Source of the DNA: Staphylococcus simulans
GTDB lineage: Bacteria; Bacillota; Bacilli; Staphylococcales; Staphylococcaceae
Reading direction: 5' to 3'
Assembly: GCF_003043455.1 (NCBI RefSeq)
Contig: NZ_PZGG01000007.1
Span: 1 to 59,965 of the forward strand
DNA: 59,965 nucleotides
This document shows positions 19,991 to 28,820 of the stretch, in pieces. Position 1 is the stretch's first letter. Each line of letters opens with the position of its first letter. Position numbers and translations under genes: made by a program. The notes below the pieces were generated by a model that searched no databases, was not told where the DNA came from, and was given only the letters and a program-made list of their open reading frames with translations.

Positions 19991-20944
19991 TTATACTGCG
20001 ATAGGTGCTTTAATACCTGGATGTGATTGATAATTTACAATCTCTAAGTCTTCATATTGAATATCAAAAATAGAACGATCTGAATTAATTTTTAATTGAG
20101 GTGGTTCGTAACTTGAACGGCTTAATTGTTTTTTAACCGCATCAACGTGATTTGAATAGATATGCGCATCACCAATCGTATGCACAAATTCGCCGACTTC
20201 AAGTCCACATTCTTTTGCTACTAAATGTGTTAATAAACTGTAACTCGCGATATTAAACGGAACACCTAAGAAGACATCTGCACTTCGTTGATAGAGTTGA
20301 CAGCTTAATTTGCCATCTTGGACATAAAATTGGAACATCGTATGACAAGGCGGTAAAGCCATCGTATCAATTTCTGCTGGATTCCATGCTGACACGATAT
20401 GACGTCTTGATGTTGGATGTGTTTTAATTTGTTCAATGACTGTAGCAAGTTGGTCATAATGTTCACCGTCTGCACCAACCCAGTCTCGCCATTGTTTACC
20501 ATATACATTCCCTAAATTACCGTGCTTTTGCGCAAAATCTTCATCATTTAAGATTTGAGATTTAAATTTTTCCATTTCTTGTTGATAAACTTCATTAAAT
20601 TCTGGATCTTGTAATGCACGATGCGCAAACTTGGTCATATCTGGACCATGATAATCATCTGATTCAACGTAATTTTCAAATGCCCATTCATTCCAAATAT
20701 TATTGTTATATTGTAGTAAATATTTGATGTTTGTATCGCCTTTCATAAACCATATCAACTCAGTCGCGATGAGTTTAAAGAATACCTTTTTAGTTGTTAA
20801 TAATGGGAAACCTTTACTTAAGTCATAGCGTGATTGATGGCCGAACTTTGAAATTGTGCCAGTGCGTGTACGGTCGTCTCGTTCATTGCCGATAGCTAGT
20901 ATTTCCTTGCACAGGTCATGATATGCTTCATCAAATGAATTCAT
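19991..20944 (-). CDS. thyA: Thymidylate synthase ThyA
   Basis: 317-aa folate-dependent thymidylate synthase that makes dTMP from dUMP and oxidises methylene-tetrahydrofolate to dihydrofolate, which DfrA then reduces. The catalytic cysteine is Cys200 in [11 protein letters not shown]. The arginine segment DDRTRTGT and the dUMP-binding [17 protein letters not shown] are present. The length shows the staphylococcal/Lactobacillus-type insertion around 90-140 compared with the 264-aa E. coli enzyme. RBS GAGGAGATAGGT. Confidence 0.97.
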   Translation of the reverse strand: MNSFDEAYHDLCKEILAIGNERDDRTRTGTISKFGHQSRYDLSKGFPLLTTKKVFFKLIATELIWFMKGDTNIKYLLQYNNNIWNEWAFENYVESDDYHGPDMTKFAHRALQDPEFNEVYQQEMEKFKSQILNDEDFAQKHGNLGNVYGKQWRDWVGADGEHYDQLATVIEQIKTHPTSRRHIVSAWNPAEIDTMALPPCHTMFQFYVQDGKLSCQLYQRSADVFLGVPFNIASYSLLTHLVAKECGLEVGEFVHTIGDAHIYSNHVDAVKKQLSRSSYEPPQLKINSDRSIFDIQYEDLEIVNYQSHPGIKAPIAV

Positions 20945-20982
20945 ACCTATCTCCTCCTCAATTCATATGTATCTCATATTAT

Positions 20983-21030
20983 AAAAAATGGGACAATTGA
21001 TGGATTGTGTCAGCCATCAAATATTGTCCC
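20983..21030 (-). terminator. Rho-independent terminator after brxA
   Basis: Long stem GGGACAAT.TGATGG (20990-21003) with CCATCA.ATTGTCCC (21014-21030), small internal asymmetry, then ATTTTTTAT on the minus strand. It separates brxA from thyA-dfrA-fakB2. Confidence 0.75.
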
Positions 21031-21066
21031 GTACCTTCGATTATGAAATCAATTCAAAATGATTGA

Positions 21067-21501
21067 TTAACAGTTTTCATCAAACATATCTTTGATATCC
21101 ATGCAGATATCTTGAATATCGCGTCCCTCAATATATTCACGAGGCATAAAATGTTTTAATTCTGTACCTTTAAATAAAGCGAAAGAAGGACTTGAAGGTA
21201 CTTGTTGAATAAATTCTCTCATTTCTTGTGTGGCTTCTTTATCTTGACCTGCAAAAACTGTTACTTTATGGTCAGGTTTTTTATCATTTTGCTCAGCAAC
21301 TGCTACAGCTGCAGGACGTGCTAGACCAGCGGCACAACCACATACTGAATTAATTACAACGAATGTAGTTTCATCAGAACCTACATTATCCATATATTGA
21401 TCAACTGCATCTGCAGTTTCTAAACTTTCAAAACCATTTTGTGTTAACTCGCTACGCATGCCTTGTGCAAGTTCTTGCATGTATGCTTCATACGGATTCA
21501 T
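21067..21501 (-). CDS. brxA: Bacilliredoxin BrxA (YphP/YqiW family)
   Basis: 144-aa thioredoxin-fold protein that removes bacillithiol from S-bacillithiolated proteins under oxidative stress. The active site is CGC (Cys54-Gly-Cys56) in NSVCGCAAG, the hallmark of bacilliredoxins, where the first cysteine attacks the mixed disulfide. The later FAGQDKEAT and [10 protein letters not shown] segments match the family. The longest frame uses a GTG three codons earlier; the ATG at 21501 has GGAG 8 bases upstream and gives the usual MNPYEAYM start. The same window carries bshA, the first enzyme of bacillithiol synthesis. Confidence 0.94.
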   Translation of the reverse strand: MNPYEAYMQELAQGMRSELTQNGFESLETADAVDQYMDNVGSDETTFVVINSVCGCAAGLARPAAVAVAEQNDKKPDHKVTVFAGQDKEATQEMREFIQQVPSSPSFALFKGTELKHFMPREYIEGRDIQDICMDIKDMFDENC

Positions 21502-21591
21502 AATATACACTCCTTGTTTATTTATAGTTTATTTTACATGAAATAATCAGAAATGTAATCTAATTAAATTGCAGATTCATCCAACTTCTGG

Positions 21592-22710
21592 TTATTTATT
21601 ACGGTTGGCAATTTGTTTCCAAACAGAACCTAGTGCTTCATCGCCTTTTTCAATACGAGAAATTGCCATTTGTATTTGCAGCTTCACTTCGTAAGCATCA
21701 TCATTTTCATGTGCTTTTAAAGCTGGTAATTGTGCTTCGCCGCCTTCATCAAATATAAACATTGCAGCACGCCAACGCACAATTTTTTGTGGGTCATCTA
21801 AAGCTTTTTCCATTTCTGGTAATGCTTCTTTAAATCCTAAATCACTTAGCCCATCGCCAGCCGTACGACGTACACCAGGGTTTTTATCATGTAAACCTTG
21901 ATACATATATGGAAGTACAGATTCATCTTCTACCATACTTGCTAACACAATGGCTTCACGACGGATCGGGATTTTAGGATGATTTAAAGCAGCTTCAATT
22001 AAAGGATAATCTTCTTTAGTAGGTGTCGGGAAAGATTTCAACATTCTAAGTTGTGCTTTCCAATCTTCTGCTGCGTTGAATTCATCAACTGTTACATGTT
22101 GATAATGTGTCGTTGGTACAACGATATCCGTATTGAGTGCTTCTTCTTCTAATTCATTTAACTTACTTTCAGGATAAAGTGCGATAAGTTCTTCTTCAAC
22201 ATTATCCATAACTTCTTCTAGTTCACCGTAACGCGTACCTAAATCTTCCCACTTACGCATAAATACGACGTTGTCGTCATCTTTTTGTGCAGCAAGCATT
22301 GTATCCACAAAATAATCTGGCAGTTGTCTTCGTTGTTCATCATTCGCAGTAGTGAGTTTAATTTGATATGGAATACCTTTGAACTTAAGGACTTCCGCTT
22401 TGATTTCACCATAATGTTCATCAGGTGCTGGTGCTTCATTTGCTTCAGTTTCAGACTCATTACTGAGTGCAGCGGTAATATTAGGCAGTAAAGTTTCCCA
22501 ATCTGCTTTTGGTGCTTTATCAACTGCAAGAAAATCAATGACATGGAAAATAGATTTGACGCCTTCTACCTCTAACAATCTATTGATAAAATCCGGCTGG
22601 CCATCTTTTACTTTAGTATAGGTGGAGGATTGATTGTCCTCTCTTTTCTTATTTAAAACCACTTTCATGGTATTCGGACTTGGTGTTGGTTCTATACGAA
22701 CGATTTCCAT
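21592..22710 (-). CDS. cvfC: Conserved virulence factor C (Nfu N-domain plus HEAT-like repeats)
   Basis: About 372-aa soluble protein matching S. aureus CvfC, reported to affect hemolysin production and virulence. Residues 1-85 resemble the Nfu/NifU N-terminal domain ([14 protein letters not shown], a typical start). Residues about 230-365 form HEAT-like helical repeats ([21 protein letters not shown], read over two lines of helices). The molecule has no cysteine at all, so it cannot hold an Fe-S cluster through its own thiols. The start was moved five codons in, to the ATG 8 bases after a GGGGG ribosome binding site. The stop of the zinc-finger gene lies just upstream. Confidence 0.9.
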   Translation of the reverse strand: MEIVRIEPTPSPNTMKVVLNKKREDNQSSTYTKVKDGQPDFINRLLEVEGVKSIFHVIDFLAVDKAPKADWETLLPNITAALSNESETEANEAPAPDEHYGEIKAEVLKFKGIPYQIKLTTANDEQRRQLPDYFVDTMLAAQKDDDNVVFMRKWEDLGTRYGELEEVMDNVEEELIALYPESKLNELEEEALNTDIVVPTTHYQHVTVDEFNAAEDWKAQLRMLKSFPTPTKEDYPLIEAALNHPKIPIRREAIVLASMVEDESVLPYMYQGLHDKNPGVRRTAGDGLSDLGFKEALPEMEKALDDPQKIVRWRAAMFIFDEGGEAQLPALKAHENDDAYEVKLQIQMAISRIEKGDEALGSVWKQIANRNK

Positions 22711-22725
22711 CAACATAACCCCCAA

Positions 22726-22911
22726 TTATTGTAGTTCGTTACCAAATTGCTTGATTTGTTTACCTACTGAACATTCATAAATACAAAAATGATGTGCGTG
22801 TGTTTTACCTTTTGTTTTACGATTATATGTTTTCAATTCACAATTTTTACAATAGGTGTTTAATAAATCATCAATGGAATCAAGCGCTCTTTTTTCAGAT
22901 TTTGAAAAAAT
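22726..22911 (-). CDS. Small zinc-finger protein (C2HCIx2C type)
   Basis: About 61-64-aa protein with CKNC, then HAHHFCIYEC. This fits the small zf-C2HCIx2C family: two Cys, a His, Cys-Ile-x2-Cys. It should bind one zinc ion; the role is unknown. The longest frame begins at a GTG (22920), but that GTG is part of the AAAAGGGAGTGA ribosome binding site. The next usable codons are ATT at 22914 and ATT at 22911, 5 and 8 bases after the GGGAG, so a rare ATT start is likely. I give 22911, though a database would probably show the GTG. It is upstream of cvfC with about 15 bases between, so probably one transcript. Confidence 0.72.
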   Translation of the reverse strand: MFSKSEKRALDSIDDLLNTYCKNCELKTYNRKTKGKTHAHHFCIYECSVGKQIKQFGNELQ

Positions 22912-22931
22912 AATCGTCACTCCCTTTTCGT

Positions 22932-22969
22932 AATTAATAACACCTTAAATGGTTTAAGGACTATTAATT
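22932..22969. repeat. 15-bp dyad at the predicted 5' end of the zinc-finger/cvfC mRNA
   Basis: AATTAATA plus CCTTAAA (22932-22949) pair with TTTAAGG plus TATTAATT (22953-22969), leaving a TGG loop and a small internal loop. The predicted transcription start is about 22969-22970, so the hairpin would form the very 5' end of the transcript and end shortly before the ribosome binding site. It could stabilise the mRNA or act as a protein operator. Confidence 0.55.
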
Positions 22970-22976
22970 TAGCCTC

Positions 22977-22982
22977 ATTATA
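22977..22982 (-). promoter_or_regulatory. -10 element for the zinc-finger/cvfC unit
   Basis: Perfect TATAAT on the minus strand in the context ATGATATAATG. No good -35 is seen at 16-18 bases. It is divergent from the transporter promoter at 23038-23066. Confidence 0.45.
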
Positions 22983-23037
22983 TCATGCGACACGGTTAAC
23001 TTCATCTCTCCAATTTCTTAATTTAACTAAATGGTCA

Positions 23038-23066
23038 TTGCATTTAAAGCACAATTTCTATAGAAT
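23038..23066 (+). promoter_or_regulatory. Sigma-A promoter before the preQ1 riboswitch
   Basis: TTGCAT (23038-23043) and TAGAAT (23061-23066) are separated by 17 bases. Start near 23073 is about 7 bases before the riboswitch. Confidence 0.6.
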
Positions 23067-23079
23067 ATATGAGTTGAGT

Positions 23080-23118
23080 TGCGGTTTCTAAACACCCGCA
23101 TTAACAAAATTTAGGAGG
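23080..23118 (+). promoter_or_regulatory. preQ1-I riboswitch
   Basis: The leader fits the small preQ1 class I aptamer. P1 is TGCGG/CCGCA (23080-23084 with 23096-23100), the loop is TTTCTAAACAC, and an A-rich tail TTAACAAAA follows. Loop bases CTAAA (23088-23092) pair with TTTAG (23110-23114) to make the pseudoknot. The last two pseudoknot bases are the first two of the AGGAGG ribosome binding site (23113-23118), so ligand binding should reduce translation of the downstream transporter. The pattern is seen; the ligand is known for the class. Confidence 0.88.
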
Positions 23119-23124
23119 TTAATT

Positions 23125-23832
23125 ATGTTTTACAATGAAATATTAGGTATTATCGCCTTTTTAGTGACCTTTACTTTAATGGTCACAATGTATCGATTAT
23201 TTGGCAAACAAGGTTTAATTGCTTGGGTGGCTATCGGTACAGTGATTGCTAACATACAGGTAATTAAAACTGTAGATATCTTTACGATTTCTGCGACGTT
23301 AGGAAATGTCATGTTTGCGTCTATCTACTTGGCCACAGATATTTTGAATGACATCTATGGACGTAAAGTTGCGAAGAGAGCAGTTTGGATGGGATTTAGT
23401 TCTTCATTAGTAATGATTATTTTAATGCAGCTATCCCTGCATTTTATTCCTGCCCCTGAAGATATGGCACAAAAAGCGTTAAGTACAATTTTCAATATTG
23501 TACCAAGAATTGCGCTAGGTTCGATTATTGCTTATATTATCGGGCAACACATTGATGTCTTTATCTTCAATGCGATTAAAAAAGTGTTCAAATCAGATCG
23601 TACTTTTGCGATACGTGCATATGGGAGTACAACATTAAGTTCTATTATTGATACTGCCCTTTTTGTAGCAATCGCATTTATTGGGTTGTTACCTGCAGGT
23701 GCAGTTTTTGAAATCTTTATTACGACTTATTTCTTAAAACTGCTTGCTACAATCTTTAATGTGCCATTTGGTTATTGGGCGAAATCAATGTACCGAAAAG
23801 GTAAAATTCAATCAAAAGATGATGGTTACTGA
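23125..23832 (+). CDS. Queuosine precursor transporter, YhhQ family
   Basis: 235-aa membrane protein of the YhhQ/DUF165 family, thought to import queuosine precursors such as preQ0/preQ1 for tRNA modification. It has about six to seven hydrophobic segments. The family-typical segment LATDILNDIYGRKVAKRAV is near residues 69-87, and FIFNAIKK and the closing FNVPFGYWA are also characteristic. A preQ1-I riboswitch lies directly before the start and supports the substrate. ATG with AGGAGG 6 bases upstream. An RNase H-like gene follows after 47 bases. Confidence 0.92.
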   Translation: MFYNEILGIIAFLVTFTLMVTMYRLFGKQGLIAWVAIGTVIANIQVIKTVDIFTISATLGNVMFASIYLATDILNDIYGRKVAKRAVWMGFSSSLVMIILMQLSLHFIPAPEDMAQKALSTIFNIVPRIALGSIIAYIIGQHIDVFIFNAIKKVFKSDRTFAIRAYGSTTLSSIIDTALFVAIAFIGLLPAGAVFEIFITTYFLKLLATIFNVPFGYWAKSMYRKGKIQSKDDGY

Positions 23833-23879
23833 TTAAGGGTATAGATAATAAAGTATTTTGATTAAGGATGGAATGATGT

Positions 23880-24272
23880 ATGGCTAAAATATTTTTTGAT
23901 GCAGCAGTTAAAGGTAATCCAGGACCAGCATCTATCGCAGCAACAATTATTGAAGAGAGTAATCATCAAATTTTCACACAAGATATTGCACCTACTGACA
24001 ATCATTCAGCAGAATGGCAAGCCTTTAATTTTGCATTAGATTGTGCGTTAGAATTAAATGTATCAACTGCTTTGGTATATACAGATTCTAAACTCATTAC
24101 TGATAGTTTAGATAAAGGTTTTGCTAAGAATGAGAAGTTTAAAGGTTATTTAGTTGAAGCTGCTAAAAAAATGAAAGATTTTGATTTATGTCTGATAGAT
24201 TGGATTCCTAGAGCACAAAATAAAGAAGCCAATCATCATGCGCAACAAGCGCTATATCAGCAATTAAAATAA
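23880..24272 (+). CDS. RNase HI-like protein
   Basis: 130-aa protein with the ribonuclease H fold. Three of the four usual metal-binding acidic residues are present: Asp7 in FFDAAVKGNPGPA, Glu45 in SAEWQA and Asp69 in YTDSKL. The fourth position, normally the Asp of an ADxLA-type segment, reads ANHHA with Asn118. It may cleave RNA in RNA:DNA hybrids weakly, or bind nucleic acid without cutting. It is second after the queuosine transporter and ends in a strong terminator. Family is sure, activity is not. Confidence 0.85.
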   Translation: MAKIFFDAAVKGNPGPASIAATIIEESNHQIFTQDIAPTDNHSAEWQAFNFALDCALELNVSTALVYTDSKLITDSLDKGFAKNEKFKGYLVEAAKKMKDFDLCLIDWIPRAQNKEANHHAQQALYQQLK

Positions 24273-24275
24273 AAG

Positions 24276-24329
24276 AAGCGGGAGGACGTATTCACAGATT
24301 GTAACTGTGAAACGCCCTCCCGCTTTTGT
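24276..24329. terminator. Bidirectional two-part terminator
   Basis: Outer stem AAGCGGGAGG/CCTCCCGCTT (24276-24285 with 24316-24325) encloses a second hairpin TTCACAG/CTGTGAA (24291-24297 with 24305-24311), followed by TTTTGTATG. It lies between convergent RNase H-like and exonuclease genes. Confidence 0.8.
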
Positions 24330-24337
24330 ATGTTTCA

Positions 24338-25225
24338 TTAAAATGGAAGAAATTCTCTTTCAATAAATTTCTTTGAAACTCTTAAATCATGTGTATCCAA
24401 GACGTTGAAAATATCAATAAAATCCAAGTGGTATTGCATTTGATTGAATAATGCAGTTACATCTAGTGGCACATTCGTGTGAATTTCTGCAAGTTGTTTT
24501 GAAAGTTTCAAATCATCTAATTGGCTGATGATTTTCTTTTGCTGTCCAGGTGTCAGTTCATCTATATGATTAATGACATTTTCAACTGATTGATATTTTA
24601 AAATTAATTTATGTGCAGTTTTTTCTCCAATACCTTTAACGCCTGGATAACCATCAGCGGTATCTCCCATAAATGCTTTGATGTCGATAAGTTGAAGCGG
24701 ATGCAATTGATATTCTTCTTGATAACGCGTTAAGTCATAACGGTTATAGATATTAAATCCTTTTTTAGTCAGCCAAACTTCAACATTAGGATTAATACAT
24801 TGTAAAATATCTTTATCTCCAGTAACGATATAAACCTCGTTATCTTCTGAAAGGTTTCTGCTTAACGTTCCGATAACATCATCGGCCTCGTAATTTTTCA
24901 CACCAATATTCACAAACCCAAGTGCGTTTGAAATATCCTGAACTAAATCAAATTGCGGTATTAATTCATCTGGCGGAGAAGGTCTATGTTGTTTATAATC
25001 AGCAAACATTTCATTACGAAACGTTTGTTTCCCCATATCCCAACATACTGCGATATGTGTTGGCTGAATATCATCAATCGCCGAAAAAATGTGACGAACA
25101 AATCCTTGTACGCCATTAGTAGGAACGCCGTTTGAATTTCTCATGAATTGGTGATGAATGCTTGTAGCATAGAAATGGCGAAATAATAACGCCATTCCAT
25201 CTACGAGCAATACTTTGTTTGTCAT
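24338..25225 (-). CDS. ypcP: 5'-3' exonuclease, PolA N-domain-like
   Basis: 295-aa stand-alone flap/5'-nuclease of the DNA polymerase I N-terminal type (YpcP), which removes RNA primers and flaps. Acidic metal ligands appear in LLVDGMALLFR, AVCWDMG, NYEADDVIGTL and VTGDKDILQ. The helix-hairpin-helix FPGVKGIGEKTA-like segment reads YPGVKGIGEKTAHKL. Length is normal. It follows the dynamin-like gene after about 20 bases. ATG with GAGGAAGTATT upstream. Confidence 0.92.
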   Translation of the reverse strand: MTNKVLLVDGMALLFRHFYATSIHHQFMRNSNGVPTNGVQGFVRHIFSAIDDIQPTHIAVCWDMGKQTFRNEMFADYKQHRPSPPDELIPQFDLVQDISNALGFVNIGVKNYEADDVIGTLSRNLSEDNEVYIVTGDKDILQCINPNVEVWLTKKGFNIYNRYDLTRYQEEYQLHPLQLIDIKAFMGDTADGYPGVKGIGEKTAHKLILKYQSVENVINHIDELTPGQQKKIISQLDDLKLSKQLAEIHTNVPLDVTALFNQMQYHLDFIDIFNVLDTHDLRVSKKFIEREFLPF

Positions 25226-25244
25226 AATACTTCCTCTTTCTAAG

Positions 25245-28200
25245 TTATATAATTTCTTTTAATTGACGATTTGCTGCATCAATTTGTTGGATTAAGCTAT
25301 TATCAATTTTCACATTCAATAATGCGCTTGCTTGTTCATGGATTTCATCTGAAATCTCATTTAATTGTTGATCTGCGATTTTACCCATAGATGAGACTTG
25401 TTGTTCTAATTCTTGTCTCAATTGGTTAATATTGCTTTGCAGTAAATCAACAGTTTCCATTGTGATTTGTTCTTGTAATTCTTTTTGCGCTTTTAGTTGC
25501 AATAAACGCTTTTTCGTTAATTTTTTTGGAAGATGCTCGTACATCTCATTAAAATCAATATGCATTGTTGTGATTTTGTCTTTATCCATTTCAATATCAA
25601 AATGCGGTTGTAATAAAATGTGCAATTGATTCAATTGCTTCACAACAGGCGCCAATTGATCTTCGAGCTGTTTATTAAAGAATTTTTTAATTCGTTCAGC
25701 TATTAACGTTTGTTCCATATATAATCTGCCGTGAACTTGTTCGAGATACGTTTTAACTGCATCACGTTTTTCAGCATCAAAGTCTTTATTTTTAGTCATT
25801 TGACCATTAAATACTGTGCGCACTTCATCAAATAATTGAATTTTTAAGCGTTCATTTAAATGATACACTTGGTCTTCAACTTCATTATAAGCATGTTGTT
25901 TAGATGTTTTTAAAGTTGTATTAGGAATCGCACCTTTTTGTTCAATCTTTCTAACTTCTTGTTGACGCGTCTCCATTTCTTCACGGTTATTTTGATAGTC
26001 TTCTGACATTTGCGTGTAAGACGCACTGATTTGTTCAAGTTGCGCTTTCATTTGTTGCTGTAAGACAACTTTAGATTCGACTTCAGCAAAGTAATCCAGG
26101 CTTTCTTTCAGTTTCGTTAAGCCTTCATCGCCTTCTTTTAACGCACGTCGACTCGATACACTATAGATATCAGCAGGCATGTTGACTTGTTGTAATGCAT
26201 CGCTGACGTAATCTTCAACAGCTTCCAAGTCTTCTGTGGATTCTGCTAAATCTACTGCGTTAATAATCATTTTGAATGTTTGATTTTCATTCAGTTGATT
26301 CATCTCTTTCATATATTCAATAAATGCTTTGTCATTATCAGTGAATGAATGGTTGAAGTAACTGACATATAAAATTAAGTCAGATGATGTTAATATTTTT
26401 TCTGTTTCATTTGAGTGACGTTGGTTGTTTGAATATAGACCTAATGAGTCTACAATAATTTTGTTTTTCAACCACTCTATCGGTAAGTTTAAATGAACAG
26501 TTTCTACGAATGCTGCATACTCATCTTGTGCACTCCATTTTTTCACTTCATCTTGACTAATGTCATGTTGATAGCCATCTTTGATCATATTTTGATATAA
26601 ATCCAATTGTTCTTTAACTGCATTGACAAAAGCAAGTTGTTCTTTTTTCAATGAATGTTTTAATTCTGTTGTGTCTGTTGCTTTGAAATCTTCTAAACTA
26701 TCAAAGTGGAATTTTTGAGATTCGACTAATTGATTTAATTCCGCGAGTAATTGAGGTGCTTGTTTCAAAGTAATTGCACTTGAATCACCGTATGAAAGTT
26801 CTGTTGTTGCTGCTGTTGTAGGATTAGGTGAACTTACTAAATAATTATCACCTAGTAAAGCATTAATCAAGCTGCTTTTACCAGCACTGAATGTACCAAA
26901 GACACCAATTTTAACGATTTGTTGATCCATGCGGTCGATAGCTGCTTTTAAATCTGCTTTAGTTTGTTCAAATAAAGGTACAGGGTCAATTATATCAATA
27001 CCTTGTTTAATTGTATCAACATCGATATCTGATTTTAGTTCAGTTTTTTGTTTCGTTTGATTCAGTTGTTTTTTTGGTGTTTCTAATTCTTCTTTTGTAT
27101 AAGTGATTTCTGTACGATCGATCAATTTATCTAATGAATCATCTAAATGAATATAATAATGTTGGTAGTTTCTAGTAACTAGTGATTCACGCAACTTGCG
27201 CAATTCAATGTATTTTTCATAATCGTTTTGATCTGTCTCTTCTTCATCATCGACATGTTGTGTTTCAGCATTTTCAATGGCGCGTTTTAAGAGTGGTTCA
27301 GATTCTTTTTTTATAAAGCGATGAATTGCTTTAACGACGTCGTCGCAAAAGTTTAATACATAAGCATTACTGATGCTCATCTGTTCTTGGTATAAATCAG
27401 TGACTAAAGATGATGGAATTTCATAATGTTGGTTTAAAATCGATTGGTTGACGTCTGTTTGGTTGATGAAGCGAGTTAAGAATGACATGTCCTCTCGCAT
27501 AGGTTGTCTGATTTGTTGGTTCACAATATCTTGTAAGGCTGCCATGACATTTTGCAGTCTTTCTTCCCTAGCTTCTTCAGTTTTCTTTTTCTTGTTAAAG
27601 AATCCGCCGACTTTGAATGTTTTAACTTGGCTTTCTAGATAAAGACGAATTTTTTCACGCATTTCATGCGGCATTAAATACGCATTTTCCAAAATATTTT
27701 TACGTTGGTAATTTAAGTATTTATAGAGCTTATCAGGATCATTTAACAACTGTGCTTCTTCACTTACAGATTGATTCTGTTGGAAGTTTAAATAAGCTTG
27801 ATCAAACTGCGAGGCATCTATATCTAAATTTGCCAATATATCCTGCATTTCAGCTTGAATATATGATTTTTGATCATCAGTAATGAATTGCGTAATTCTT
27901 TCAATATAATCATCCATCGACTCACGATGTGTATCTTGTTGGATTAAGAAATCAGAGAGTGCATTAATTTGATTTTCTGGATGGTCATACTTAGAAACAT
28001 AAAATGTTTTTAACAATTCTAAGTCCCACTCATCTACCGCGTGTTCAATATTTTGTTTGAAAGCTTCAAATGAAAGTTCTTCATCATTATGTTTATCAAT
28101 TTGATTGATCACAAAAACGACTGGAATACCTGCATGATTTAAACGTTTCATAAATTGGAAATTCATTGCCGATTGAACATGATTATAATCTACCGTATAG

Positions 28201-28685
28201 AAAACAATATTGCTGGTAAACATAAATTGTTCTGTTGATGCTTGGTGCAATGCAACATTAGAGTCTACACCTGGTGTATCTTGCAAGGTAAACCCTTTGT
28301 TGAATTTATCAGATTCGAAACGAATTTCTACAGACTCTACATCCCCATTTTGTCTGTTTAATTGTTTAACTTCATCATAATTACTTAAGCGTGTATACTT
28401 TTGACCTTCTAAGTTAGCGATAATTTCATTTTTATCAGCTACACTGACAATTGCTGTGTTGCTAGTTGTCGGCACAGGTGAACTTGGTAAGATTTCTTGT
28501 TCAAGCAGTAAGTTGATTAACGTTGATTTGCCTGCTGAAAAGTGACCGACAAAGGTTAATGTATATTGATCTAAATAAACTTTTTTAATCACTTGATTGA
28601 TAATATGGACTAAGTCTTGATGATTAGATTTTTCGACTTCTTTTTTTAATTTATATAAAATATCTAATTGGTTGTTACTCGTCAT
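25245..28685 (-). CDS. Dynamin-like protein with two GTPase heads (DynA-like)
   Basis: 1146-aa protein containing two dynamin-type GTPases fused in one chain. The first P-loop is GHFSAGKS at residues 47-54 and the second GTFSAGKSS near residue 600. Each is followed by a long, Gln/Glu-rich helical region that predicts coiled coils. The layout matches Bacillus DynA (YpbR), which tethers and fuses membranes and helps the cell survive membrane damage. No clear transmembrane segment is present; membrane binding would be by helical tips. It is cotranscribed with the exonuclease gene downstream. Confidence 0.92.
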   Translation of the reverse strand: MTSNNQLDILYKLKKEVEKSNHQDLVHIINQVIKKVYLDQYTLTFVGHFSAGKSTLINLLLEQEILPSSPVPTTSNTAIVSVADKNEIIANLEGQKYTRLSNYDEVKQLNRQNGDVESVEIRFESDKFNKGFTLQDTPGVDSNVALHQASTEQFMFTSNIVFYTVDYNHVQSAMNFQFMKRLNHAGIPVVFVINQIDKHNDEELSFEAFKQNIEHAVDEWDLELLKTFYVSKYDHPENQINALSDFLIQQDTHRESMDDYIERITQFITDDQKSYIQAEMQDILANLDIDASQFDQAYLNFQQNQSVSEEAQLLNDPDKLYKYLNYQRKNILENAYLMPHEMREKIRLYLESQVKTFKVGGFFNKKKKTEEAREERLQNVMAALQDIVNQQIRQPMREDMSFLTRFINQTDVNQSILNQHYEIPSSLVTDLYQEQMSISNAYVLNFCDDVVKAIHRFIKKESEPLLKRAIENAETQHVDDEEETDQNDYEKYIELRKLRESLVTRNYQHYYIHLDDSLDKLIDRTEITYTKEELETPKKQLNQTKQKTELKSDIDVDTIKQGIDIIDPVPLFEQTKADLKAAIDRMDQQIVKIGVFGTFSAGKSSLINALLGDNYLVSSPNPTTAATTELSYGDSSAITLKQAPQLLAELNQLVESQKFHFDSLEDFKATDTTELKHSLKKEQLAFVNAVKEQLDLYQNMIKDGYQHDISQDEVKKWSAQDEYAAFVETVHLNLPIEWLKNKIIVDSLGLYSNNQRHSNETEKILTSSDLILYVSYFNHSFTDNDKAFIEYMKEMNQLNENQTFKMIINAVDLAESTEDLEAVEDYVSDALQQVNMPADIYSVSSRRALKEGDEGLTKLKESLDYFAEVESKVVLQQQMKAQLEQISASYTQMSEDYQNNREEMETRQQEVRKIEQKGAIPNTTLKTSKQHAYNEVEDQVYHLNERLKIQLFDEVRTVFNGQMTKNKDFDAEKRDAVKTYLEQVHGRLYMEQTLIAERIKKFFNKQLEDQLAPVVKQLNQLHILLQPHFDIEMDKDKITTMHIDFNEMYEHLPKKLTKKRLLQLKAQKELQEQITMETVDLLQSNINQLRQELEQQVSSMGKIADQQLNEISDEIHEQASALLNVKIDNSLIQQIDAANRQLKEII

Positions 28686-28774
28686 AGATTATGTACCCCT
28701 TTATAAATAACATTGATTTAATTGTATACTAAAAGCGCTTTACTCTAAAGGATTAAAACTGACGACATGCATAA

Positions 28775-28816
28775 TAAAAAAGATGCATCTGACTGTTTTT
28801 TAGTCAAATGCATCTT
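28775..28816 (-). terminator. Rho-independent terminator after the EamA permease
   Basis: 15-bp stem with one mismatch (28780-28794 with 28802-28816), then TTTTTTATTATG on the minus strand. Confidence 0.8.
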
Positions 28817-28820
28817 AAAG

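Noticed and set aside
28729-28742. cre-like AGCGCTTT before the dynamin gene
   Set aside because: Outer arm bases (TG and CA) do not match; at least three mismatches.
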